Source: Zelonia costaricensis (Eukaryota; Euglenozoa; Kinetoplastea; Trypanosomatida; Trypanosomatidae). From it: 64,000 nucleotides of DNA. Of the stretch, positions 30,548 to 40,500 are shown in pieces. Positions within the stretch are counted from its first letter, which is position 1, and each line of letters begins with the position of its first letter. Made by a program: the position numbers and the translations under genes. The notes under the pieces are model-generated. The model saw only the letters and a list, made by a program, of their open reading frames with translations. It had not been told where the DNA came from and searched no databases. The stretch covers positions 29,870 to 93,869 of the forward strand of contig JASAOO010003528.1 in assembly GCA_030849075.1 (NCBI GenBank), given 5' to 3'.

Positions 30548-30569
30548 GGGGGGTGGGTGGGTGGGTGGG
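30548..30569 (+). repeat. GGGT repeat, G-quadruplex candidate
   Basis: A G6 tract is followed by four GGG tracts separated by single T residues, on the transcribed sense strand about 410 nt downstream of the LRR gene's stop codon. Single-nucleotide loops make this a strong quadruplex-forming pattern in DNA and RNA. Confidence 0.75.
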
Positions 30570-31337
30570 TGGTGAGCTGGCAAGTGCACGGCACGCGGGC
30601 CTTCCTCATCTCTTATGAAGGACGTGCACGCTCTGCTCACCTGCACCGCGCGTTGCCGTGGCAACCTCGATGTTGGTGTTTCCGTCTCGGACCCCTTTTA
30701 TGCAATGAAGGTTCACACCCGCAAACAAGCAACGCGAGTGGAGCAAGAATCAAGGCCAGGCTCCGTGGTGGGTGGTATGCAGGAAACAAAAGAAGAGAGG
30801 GAAGAGCGGAGTGAGCAGACGGGATGGGCCCTGCTCTGCGATATTTCGAGGTCCTCTCCACTGCAGGCAGCGGCAAACCTTGACTTGAAAAAAAGAAGAC
30901 GAGAGCGCTCGCTTCTGTTCGATGCTTGTACAGTACTCACGGTGCTGCACCCGCTTTGTGGGGTATCTCCTCAGCTGCCACCCCCACTCCCTCCCATAGG
31001 GCGTCTGCGTATCATCGCACGCGCACAGCGCCAGCACTGCTTCCTGTAGTCGTTGCTGCCCTCTCTTGACCCTCTGTGCTCCCCCCTCCGTTCTCCCTCC
31101 GCTGGCGACGGCCTCGCAGCTACGCAAGTCGCATTGCAACCCAGTGTGGGCCTCGTAACAGTACGCACCGTGGCTGCCGCTGCTTCTACCATCACACACT
31201 TACACACACACACACAAACGTATAGACTCACGGAGGCGCCCCCCCCCCAAAGAGGATCGCGAGCTGTGCTTCCCCTTTTCTCTTTCTTCCCGTGCCGGAC
31301 TCGAGCTGCCGCGCTGGCATCCACCCGCGCTCCACCG

Positions 31338-31392
31338 GCTTCCCCCCCCTCTCTCTCTCTCTGCCCTCTGCCCTCTGCTGTGGATTGGGCAG
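31338..31392 (+). promoter_or_regulatory. Predicted spliced-leader acceptor for the acyltransferase
   Basis: A long C/T tract (31338-31380) is followed by the first AG at 31391-31392, giving a leader of about 174 nt. The T-run closer to the gene has no AG between it and the ATG, so it is a poorer candidate. Confidence 0.5.
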
Positions 31393-31566
31393 AGTCCCCT
31401 GCTCTCTGCGAGAGAGAGAGAACCAAGAGCTAGGCGCTCTACATCGTGTGACACCTGCGCCGCCCTGGCCACTCCGCCGTGTGCGCGTGTGTGCGTGTGT
31501 GCGCGTCGGGTTCGTCGTCTCATCCTAGCCCCGTTTTTTTTTTTTTTCCGATCCCCGTGCACCGTG

Positions 31567-33003
31567 ATGGCTGCCAAGATCACTCTACGCGGGGGCGTGG
31601 CCGTCGCCTGCGCCCTCCTGGCGGCGGTCTTCCATTTTGCCTTCATCGAGATCTGGGTCGTCGCGGCGCTCTTCGCGGTCAAGCACGCCTTCGGCGAGGC
31701 CGTGTTTCGCCGTGTGCTTCCGCTGGCCAACCTCTACCACAACCTCCTCCAACGCTTCTACCTGTGCTGGGTGGATGGTGTGCTGGAGCACGTGCTGGGC
31801 ACCCGTGTTGCGTACACCGTGGTGGACGGCGAGGGCCAGCAGCACCTGGAGCAGCACTACACGACCGAAGGTCGCACCGAGACCGGTGCTGTCGAGCGCC
31901 ACATCGATCTCGACAAAGCCCTGCGGCCGCCCTCGAAGTCGGGCAAGGCGAAGATTATTCTTATGAATCACCACTGCCGCGTCGACTGGCTGTACATGTT
32001 CATCTTCCTGGCCCACACGCGCAGCATCGTCAGCCACGTTCGCTTTGTACTGAAGGGCGACCTGAAGCAGCTCCCGGTGCTGGGCTGGTGCATGGAGATC
32101 TTCCGCTACCTCTTCCTCTCCCGCAGCTGGGAGAGCGACGAGGTGTACATCCGCCGCATGGTCGACCTGTACAACGCAACGAGCGACACCCCAGTCATCC
32201 TCATCTTCCCGGAGGGCACGGACCTGTCGCCCAGCAACATCGAGCGCTCCCAGGCGTTTGCGGCCAAGACGGGGCTGCCCAAGTTCCACCACGTGCTGAA
32301 CCCCCGCACGACCGGCACCGTCGCGATCATGGACATGCTCGGCGGCGCTGCCACCGTCGAGGAGGTCATCGACCTCACCATCGCGTACACTTACCACGGC
32401 CCTGGGGAGCGGCCCAACGAGCCGTCGCTCGTCAACGGGCACCACCCCAAGAAGGTGCACCTCCTCATCAACGCGTACCCCGTCGCCGGCACCCCTGCCG
32501 CCTCCGCACTGCAGAACGCCAAGCACGTCTGCCCCACGGACGCGGCTGCCCTCACGGCGTGGATTCACGACCGGTTCGCGGAGAAGGAGCAGCTGCTATC
32601 GCGCTTCCTCGTGACGAACCCGATCGGCTTCGACCCGGCCGACGTCCGCGCGGTGCTGGGCAAGGAGGTCGGCGTCTCGAGCTTCGACGACGACGAGGCG
32701 CGACTGCGGCACCCCAACGAGTCGCGGCTGATGCGGCACTACGAGCATGTGGGCTTCTTCGGGACGGTCATCACCCCGCTCTTCTGGGTGGCACCGCCGC
32801 TATTGTGCATCCTGTACACGCGGTGGTGGTTGTCGGGGCTGTGGATGGTGGCGGCCTTGTTTGGCTTCATGAAGTTGTCCAAGGCGATGGGCGGGGTGCA
32901 GCGGCGGCTCTACCTGGACGAGGTCGCGGCGGACAAGACGCTAGTGGAGCGTCTGCGGCGGCGCCTGATGGGGTCGCAGAAGAAGACGACGAAGAGCGAC
33001 TGA
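31567..33003 (+). CDS. LPLAT-family membrane acyltransferase (AGPAT/LCLAT-like)
   Basis: 478 residues from the ATG at 31567. Transfers acyl groups from acyl-CoA to a lysophospholipid, probably in the ER; the exact acceptor cannot be read from sequence. Motif I is at 134-140 (NHHCRVD, catalytic His135 and Asp140). Next comes a segment with RFVLKGDLKQLPVLGW (motif II region), then motif III FPEGTD at 214-219, and a conserved-type Pro-rich segment (KVHLLINAYPV) around 300. Two hydrophobic segments lie at the N-terminus (about 8-28 and 29-48) and two near the C-terminus (about 400-440). This layout and length resemble AGPAT3/4/5 and LCLAT1 rather than the short bacterial PlsC. The C-terminus is basic and soluble. 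The catalytic motifs are intact, so an active enzyme is expected. Confidence 0.93.
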   Translation: MAAKITLRGGVAVACALLAAVFHFAFIEIWVVAALFAVKHAFGEAVFRRVLPLANLYHNLLQRFYLCWVDGVLEHVLGTRVAYTVVDGEGQQHLEQHYTTEGRTETGAVERHIDLDKALRPPSKSGKAKIILMNHHCRVDWLYMFIFLAHTRSIVSHVRFVLKGDLKQLPVLGWCMEIFRYLFLSRSWESDEVYIRRMVDLYNATSDTPVILIFPEGTDLSPSNIERSQAFAAKTGLPKFHHVLNPRTTGTVAIMDMLGGAATVEEVIDLTIAYTYHGPGERPNEPSLVNGHHPKKVHLLINAYPVAGTPAASALQNAKHVCPTDAAALTAWIHDRFAEKEQLLSRFLVTNPIGFDPADVRAVLGKEVGVSSFDDDEARLRHPNESRLMRHYEHVGFFGTVITPLFWVAPPLLCILYTRWWLSGLWMVAALFGFMKLSKAMGGVQRRLYLDEVAADKTLVERLRRRLMGSQKKTTKSD

Positions 33004-33034
33004 GGCCTATTCCCTCTCATGGCGAGTGCAGCTT

Positions 33035-33069
33035 GGGGGGCTTGGGGGTTGGGGGTTGGGGGTGGGGGG
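33035..33069 (+). repeat. TTGGGGG-type G-tract array, G-quadruplex candidate
   Basis: Five tracts of 5-6 G separated by CTT, TT, TT and T, on the sense strand starting 32 nt after the acyltransferase stop codon. The pattern resembles a telomere-like repeat but occurs inside a gene array. Confidence 0.8.
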
Positions 33070-33857
33070 CTGAGAATGGAAGAAGAATACGTGGAAAGGG
33101 GCAGTGAGAGTGGGGCGGGAGGGGCAGGGAGGGGGGAGGGGGGAAGTCAAGCAGTCAGGGCTCTGTGTATGCCCGGTGGGACGGCGTGGGAGTGCTGCAC
33201 TGCTGCCCCACGGTATCCCTCCCGTCCACCGCCTGCACGAGTGCCCCACCCTCATGGTGGTTCCTCGTCGATTTCGTGTACCCGCGCCCCCGCTTTCTCC
33301 TTTCCACCACCGCCGTCGTGATGCCGCTGCTGTGACAGCGACTGGCCCCACCTTGTTTCTCTCTCCCCCTCCTCCCCCCGTCTGTCTGTGCGTCCCATTC
33401 CGCTGCCGTGCGGCGCTGCTGGGCTTTGGCTTTGTTGCCACTCCTCCCTCCTTTCTTTTTCTTTGCTGTTGCCTTGCTGTTCCCCGTCTGCATCGCTCGT
33501 CACCGTCGCCTTGCCCTCGCTGCGCTGTCTGTCGCTGATGCACCCGCTTCTCCGTCCTCCGTATCTCTCTTTCCCTGCTTGATCGCTCCCTGTGTGCGTC
33601 GGCGTGTGCGCGTGCGCTCGTGTGGGTGTGCGTTGTTGTAGAGAGGGAGTCAGAGATCCCCGGAGGGATGCGTGCTGCGCGGTGCGTCCCATCAGGCAAT
33701 GTTGCGCAGCGCACTCGCAATAAAGAAAAGACAGGCAGCAGCATGAGGCAGTAGGTACCCCGGGCTCACCTCTACCCCCCCCCCGTTCTCCCTCGAAACA
33801 ACGCTGCTTCTCCGGTGCTGTCTCGCGCCGCTGAACGTGGCGTCTGTGTGTATGTGC

Positions 33858-33891
33858 GGGGGGGGGGCGGAAGGGGGGGGGGAGGGGCGGG
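33858..33891 (+). repeat. G-rich block, G-quadruplex candidate
   Basis: Runs of about 10, 10, 4 and 3 G separated by short spacers on the sense strand in the intergenic region upstream of BRR2, an exception to the otherwise pyrimidine-rich right arm. Confidence 0.6.
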
Positions 33892-34429
33892 AAGGAGCTG
33901 CTGCCCACCCGGCAGTGTCCCGCGGCGCCCACACGCTGCGCCGTACCACGGGGGGGAGGTGCACAGGATGGTGGTTGCCCTCCCCCCTCTTTCGCCGCTG
34001 AGAGGTGGGCGAAGCGGCTGACACTCCATTTCTGCGTCACATCAACTCCGTTGTCGCGCTCTCGATGTGCTTCCTTCTCTTGGTACCTTGTCGGACCGCC
34101 CGCGCTCCTTCCTCCACCCCCTCCCCGCCCTCCCTGGTCCGCATCCCCCGCTGCATGTTCACAGGTACTTCCACAACCCCCATACACACACACCGACACG
34201 CAGCGCGCGCACACTTGGATAACCACCGTAAAGCGCCACGCAACAAGCACACACGCGGGCTGCCGTTTGCCTCCTTCACTCGTTCGCCTGCTCGTGCTTC
34301 TCCACAACAGCGCATTGAGCGCAGCCCTCGACGAGCTCGCTTTCCCCCTCGCCCTCTCCACCGTTCACTCGTGAAGGGTGCTGACCCTCGTGAGGCCCTT
34401 GTTGCTCCTCGAGTACGTGCCTTTGTGCG

Positions 34430-34448
34430 CGCGTGTTTCTTTTCTGAG
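34430..34448 (+). promoter_or_regulatory. Predicted spliced-leader acceptor for BRR2
   Basis: A T/C tract ends in an AG at 34447-34448, 75 nt before the ATG at 34524. A later CAG at 34519-34521 would leave a leader of only 2 nt and is less likely. Confidence 0.45.
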
Positions 34449-34523
34449 TTTACGTCGCGGGTTTCGGCTCCTCCGTTCCCCAGCATCTCCTCCCTGTGTG
34501 TGTGTATATTTGTGTGTGCAGCT

Positions 34524-37500
34524 ATGTCCTTTGGCAACCCGCTGGGCGGCCCCGGGTCGACCGCGCGCTACGTGCCGCACTCCGACCTCACCAAGTCCCA
34601 CTACGAGCGGCTCCTGCGCGATGTGCGCCGCTACCTGCCCCCGGGCGTCGAGGATGACGTGGAGGAGGTGGCGGAGGAGGTGCTCAACATCGTGTGCGCC
34701 AGCAGCTCCACCACGACGACGGCGACGGCTGTCACGCTCGGGGAGCAGCAGCAGAGCCTCGAGCGGCTGCTTGACACGCGCCTCAGCCGCGAGGCACGCG
34801 ACCACCTCCTTCAATACGGCAAGCTCATCACGGACTTCGTGGCCGTCGACGCGACGGCAGCGGGGACCGGCAGCGGCGTGTTCGGCGCACAGGGTGCCTC
34901 CAGCCCTGGCGCGCTGGGCGTGCAGGACTTGAACTTCGCTGGTCCGAGTAGCAGCAGCAGCAGTGACGGCGACAGCGACAGCGATGACGGCGATGCCGCG
35001 AACCGAGCTGTGCGGCGCGGCGCGGAGGAGCGGCGTGACATGGCCCTCCTGACCGGCGGCGGCGACGCGGCGGCGGAGCGGCGGGAGCGGCGCAAGAAGC
35101 GCAAGGCGCTCATGAAGGCGGACGAGAACCTCATGCAGTACGCCTTCGCCGAAGAGGGTGGCATCGCGGACGCCGAGGCGGCGGCGGTGCAGGCGTGGGG
35201 CCCGGCCGGCGGGCTCGGCCACGCCGACGAGGTCGAGGGCGTCGACGACGATGCGGACGAGGACGCGCAGGTGGGCGGGGACGCGGCGGTGGCGCCACCG
35301 ACTATCCCGTTCGACGAGGTGGCGTGCAACCCGAACTACCTCAAGGACGTCGTGCGCCAGCTTTACCCGGCGCACGACGCCGACACGTGCCAGACCCTTG
35401 CCGCTCGCGTGCTGAACTTCTTGAGCGAGAAGGCCGAGGACGACTTCACGCTGGAGACGCAGCTCACCACGTGTCTGGGCGGGTACGAGGATGAGGCCGT
35501 GATGGACTGGATCGGCGACGTGGTGCAGTCGCGCTGGAGCGTCGTCTACGGGCTGCGCTACGCGGCGTGTGCGGCACAGAAGGAGCGGCAGGCCGTCATG
35601 GACGCGATGCAGCGCCACGCCCTCGACGACCCGCGCGTGGAGCACCTGTACCAGAGCATCACCGGCAAGCAGGTGGACCCTCTCCACACGGAGCAGCAGC
35701 AGCGGCAGCTGCAGCAGCGGCGCGACGCTGCAGGCGGTGATGCCGGCGCTGCCTCGGCGACGGCGCGGCAGCCCCCGCTGCGCCGCGTCGACCTGCAGGC
35801 CTGCGCCTTTCAGGACGAACGCGCGCCGCACCTGCACGTCCGCGCCACGGTCCCGCAAGGCACGCAGCGGCTGACCTACGAGACGCACGACGAGGTGATC
35901 CTGCCGCCGACGTCCTCCTACAACACCACCACGCCACTGATCCCCGTGGCGACGTCCTTTCCGGCGTGGGCGGTATCGGCCTTCCCCGGCGTGACGCAGC
36001 TCAACGCGATGCAGTCGAAGGTCTACGACTGCGCCTTCAACTCGGATGAGAACATGCTCGTCAGCGCGCCGACCGGGGCCGGCAAGACGAACGTGGCCAT
36101 GATGGCCATGCTGCACGCCGTTGCTGCGGCCCGCCACCCCGTCACCGGCGCCATCGACGGCCACAACTTGAAGATGGTCTACGTGGCCCCAATGAAGGCG
36201 CTCGTGCAGGAGGTGGTGCGCACCTTCTCTCAGCGGCTCGAGCCCCTCGGGCTGACCGTGGCCGAGCTCTCGGGCGACGCGGCCATGACGCAGCAGCAGA
36301 TGGCGACAACCCAGCTCATCGTCACGACACCCGAGAAGTGGGACATCGTAACGCGCAAGTCGGTGGAGCTCGGTGTCGCGTCGCTGCTGAAGCTGCTCAT
36401 CATCGACGAGGTGCACCTCCTGCACAACGAGCGCGGCCCCGTGCTGGAGGCGATTGTCGCGCGCACGATGCTGCAGCAGCAGCTCCGCGGCGAGGGCGGC
36501 ATCCGGCTTGTCGGGCTCAGCGCCACGTTGCCCAACTACATGGATGTGGCGTCCTTTCTGCAGGTGAACCGCCAGCGCGGCCTGTTCGTCTTCGACAGCA
36601 GCTACCGTCCCATTCCCCTCGAGCAGACGTACTGCGCCATCAAGAAGATGAAGGGGGTCGCGCAGAGCGCTGTCATGAACCTCGTCGCGTACGACAAGGT
36701 GCTACAGACCGTGCAGGCGGAGGAGCAGGTGATGATCTTCGTGCACTCGCGCCGCGAGACAGAGAGCACGGCACGCTACCTGCAGAAGCGCGCTGCAGAG
36801 GAGCGGCGCGGCTACTACTTTGTGCGGCCCGACAGCGACAGCCACAAGGCACTTGTCGAGGCGAGCAGCGATGCAGTGCTGCGGCGCAGCCTGCAGCAGC
36901 TGCTGCCGGACGGCTTCGGTATTCACCACGCCGGCCTCAGCCGAGAGGAGCGCGGCACGGTGGAGCAGCTCTTCGCGGACCGCCACATCAAAGTGCTTGT
37001 CTGCACCTCCACCCTCGCGTGGGGCGTCAACCTGCCCGCAAATCGCGTCATCATCAAGGGCACGCGTGTCTTCAACGGGGCCAAGGGGCAGTCGGAGCTG
37101 CTCAGCGCGCTGGACGTGCTGCAGATGTTCGGCCGCGCAGGCCGCGTCGGCTTCGGCGCCGCTGTCGGCCGTGCCACCATCATCACGGCCCCGGACGACT
37201 TGCACTACTACCTCAGTGTGCTGAACCAGCAGCTGCCGATCGAGTCGCAGATGATGCGCCGCGTCGTCGACATGCTCAACGCGGAGATAACGCTGGGCCA
37301 CGTGGAGACGGTCGAGGAGGGCGTGCAGTGGCTGCAGCGCTCCTACCTGTACGTGCGGATGCGGCAGGTGCCGGAGGTGTACGGCATCCGCCCCAGCACC
37401 GCCGACCCATTGCTGCTCCACCACCTCGCCAACATCGTCCACACCGCCTGCGAGGAGCTCAAGGGAGCCAAAATGGCCGACTACGACGCCCGCGCGCGGC

Positions 37501-40500
37501 GCATGTCTGGGACGGCGTACGGCCGCATCGCCGCGTACTGCTACATCACGACGACGTCGATGTCCGCCTACCTGGGGCTGCTCAGCAACGCGATGCAGGA
37601 CGTGGAGCTGTTCCGCGTCTTCTCTGCCTCGAGTGAGTTCGCCAACATTGGGGTGCGCGCGGAGGAGCAGGCGCAGCTCAAGGAGCTGCTGGAGAGCGCA
37701 CCGGTCGCGGTGCGGGAGTCGCGCTACACGCCCCTCGCCAAGATCAACGTCCTGCTGCAGTGCTACGTCAGCCAGAAGGGGCTGGAGGGGCTGCCGCTCA
37801 TGAGTGAGATGGTGTACGTCAAGGACTCGGCGCAGCGCATCCTGCGCGCCTTGTACGAGATCTGCCTGGTGCGCGAATACGGCCGCACGGCGCGGCAGTT
37901 TCTGGAGCTCTACCTCATGACGGTGCACCGCCAGTGGGCCGTGCAGTCACCGCTGCGGCAGGTGCGCGACTTCTTGCCGGCCAAGCACTTTGAGGCGATC
38001 CTGCCAGCACTGGAGCGAGTGCGTGTGCCGTGGGAGGAGGTGCGTCGTTGGAGCGTCGAGGACCTCGCGGAGAAGCTGAGCGACGACCGCCGCGCGCAGG
38101 CCGCCTTCGACGCGATCCACGTGGTGCCGCACTACGCCGTGGACGCGGCGGTGCGGCCGCTGACGCGCGGTATGCTGTACGTGGACGTGGACGTCCTGCC
38201 CGACTTCGACTACGTCGAGTCCCTCCACGGCCGCTCCGTGTGCGAGGTACAGCTCATGATCGAGCACACGAACGGCCGCCTGCTGCACCACGAGGCGGTG
38301 CAGCTGCCACTGGCCAACGTCGTGGAGAAGGCGAGCTACGCGTGCCCGCCAGTGGTGGTGCCCATGGTGGACCCCGCCCCGACTCACCTCTTCGTGCGCG
38401 TCGTCTCGCCGCACTGGCTTGGCGCGGCGGCCTCGACGTCCGTGTGCCTGCTGAACACGCTGCTGCCCCCCGTCGCGGCCCCGCTGCGGGAGGTCGAGCA
38501 GCGGCCGCCTTCGTCAGACGCGAACGTCACGGCTGTCGCGGAGCGCCTCGCCCCCTTCCAGCTCCACACCGTCGGCGAGCTGCTCTTCCCGTTTCAGGAC
38601 TTCACGGCGCTGCAGTCCGACCTGCTCGATCCCATCTTCCACGACCACCCCCACAACCTCCTCGTCGGTGTTCCGCCAGGGGGCGGCAAGACGGTGCTGG
38701 CGGAGCTCTTCGTGCTGCAGTTCCTGCTCGAGGAGGCGGTGAAGGAGGCGGAGCGCGGGGTGATGGGGGGAGTCTCTGACGACGACGGCGAGGATGGCGG
38801 CGGCAATGGGGAGGAGGAGAGGGGCGGGAGGGGTGCGGGGGGCGGGTTCACCGTGCCGCCCGAGCTGCTGCCCGGCAAGTTCCTGTACATCACAAGCAAC
38901 GCCGACGTCGTGCACCGTCGTGCGCTGGACTGGCGCTACAAGTTTGGCGAGGTGCTTAAGCAGCGCGTCGTTGAGCTGTGCGGGGACGGCATCACGGACA
39001 CCGCGGCGGAGGTGGCGACTGCGTCCATCGTGCTGGCCTCAGGCGAGCAGCTGATCCGACTTGTGCGCAGCGGCGACTCGGTGCTGGCGGGGGTGACGCA
39101 CATCGTGGTCGATCATCTGCATCTCCTGCGGGCCCCGGAGGGCCAGGCGATGGAGGAGTGTGTGGCGCGGTTGAACAGCGAGCCGTACCTTGTGCGCCGC
39201 GGCGCCGGCCGGGCCCGCGTGTTGGGCCTCACCTACCCCCTCATTAGCACCGCCGAGCTGGGCCGCTGGTTGAAGGTGTCGGCGAGCCACCAGTACAACT
39301 ACGGCGCCTCGTACCGGCAGCTGCGGGTGCGCATGGTGGGCATGGAGCTGCCCGGGCCCCGCAGCCGCTTCGAGAGTGGCGTGGTGGCCGCGCTCAAGCT
39401 GCTGCGCCGGCCGTCGTACGCGGCGGTGCCCACGGTTGTGTTTGTGCCCACAGCGCGGCAGGCCCGCGAGGTGGCACAGCGGGTGCTGCTGCGGTGCCGT
39501 GACAAGTGCATTCCCGAAACGACGACGTACGTCACCGACGACGCCCGCCTCGCCGTTTACATGGCAGCTGGCGTCGCGTATCTGCACGCCGGCACGAGCG
39601 AGCTGGACGCGTTGGCGATGCAGGAGCTGGTCGACGCCCCGGCGCAGCACCCGACAACGCAGGCGCCGCTGCCGCTGTGCCTCGTCTGCGCCTTCGACGC
39701 GGCGTGGCGGCTGCCGGCGGCGCTTTTCACAAACGCCGTGGTGTGCTGCGGGGAACGGCTGACCGCCTTCACCGGCGAGGACGGCGAGCGGGGCATGGTG
39801 CACCGCGACTGCTCTGCCGTGGAGTTGATGCAGATGTCCTCGCGGGCGATGAACGAGGCGGTGCTGTGCTGCCGCGCCGCGCGGGTGTGGGTGTGGGGGA
39901 AGCTGCTGAACGAGCCGCTGCCGCTCGAGTCGGGTCTGCGCTACGCCGACGACTTCCGCGACTCCGTGAACGCTGCCGTTGCGCAGGGACGGGCGCACAA
40001 CCGCATCGACGTGCTGCGAGTGCTGTCGTCGCACTACTTCCTCTACCACGTCAAGTCGAACCTGCACTTCTACGGCGTGCCCACCGCCGCGGACGTGTCC
40101 GCGTACGCCTCGAGCTTCGCCTCGCACGTGGTGAACTCGCTGAAGGAGCTGCGCTGCATCGAGGAGCTCCGCATGCGGTCTCGCGGCGACGACGGCGCGT
40201 CAGCTGAGGGTGCGGCAGAGGAGGAGGAGGAGGAAGGCCCTGACGAGGACCCGCGCGCGCCGCTGCGACCGACCGTGCGCGGCATGGCACTCGCCCACCA
40301 CTGCATTGCCGTCAGCACGGCGGAGGAGCTCGTGCAGGTGCTGCCCGGGTCGCTGGAGGCGGAGCGCAAGAAGGCCGCGATGTACGACTCCACCACGTAC
40401 CTCTGGCAGACCCTCGCCCACCACTGCGCAGAGCTGTCGCCGGCGCAGCTGGGCGACGCCGCCCGCGTCACCGAGGCCGCCGAGTACCGCGCGCTGCACT

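Larger units (their letters stand above)
30139..31566. other. Spacer between the DRC5-like gene and the acyltransferase gene
   Basis: 3' UTR of the LRR gene with a GGGT repeat (30548-30569), then a leader containing a CT-repeat tract (31338-31380). A T-run (31536-31549) sits just before the next ATG. No gene seen. Confidence 0.6.
33004..34523. other. 1.5-kb spacer upstream of BRR2
   Basis: Begins with a G-tract cluster (33035-33069) and G-rich sequence to about 33140, then pyrimidine-rich DNA. A second G-rich block lies at 33858-33891. The BRR2 reading frame is open back to 34005, but that part is translated leader. Likely acceptor is the AG at 34447-34448 after a TTTCTTTTCT tract. Confidence 0.6.

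Noticed and set aside
31479..33107. 542-codon plus-strand frame over the acyltransferase
   Set aside because: Out-of-frame shadow rich in Arg, Pro and His; the other frame carries intact NHxxxxD and FPEG motifs.
34365..36425. 686-codon minus-strand frame under BRR2
   Set aside because: Antisense shadow of GC-rich coding DNA, Leu/His/Arg-rich without any motif, while the plus strand encodes clear BRR2 domains.
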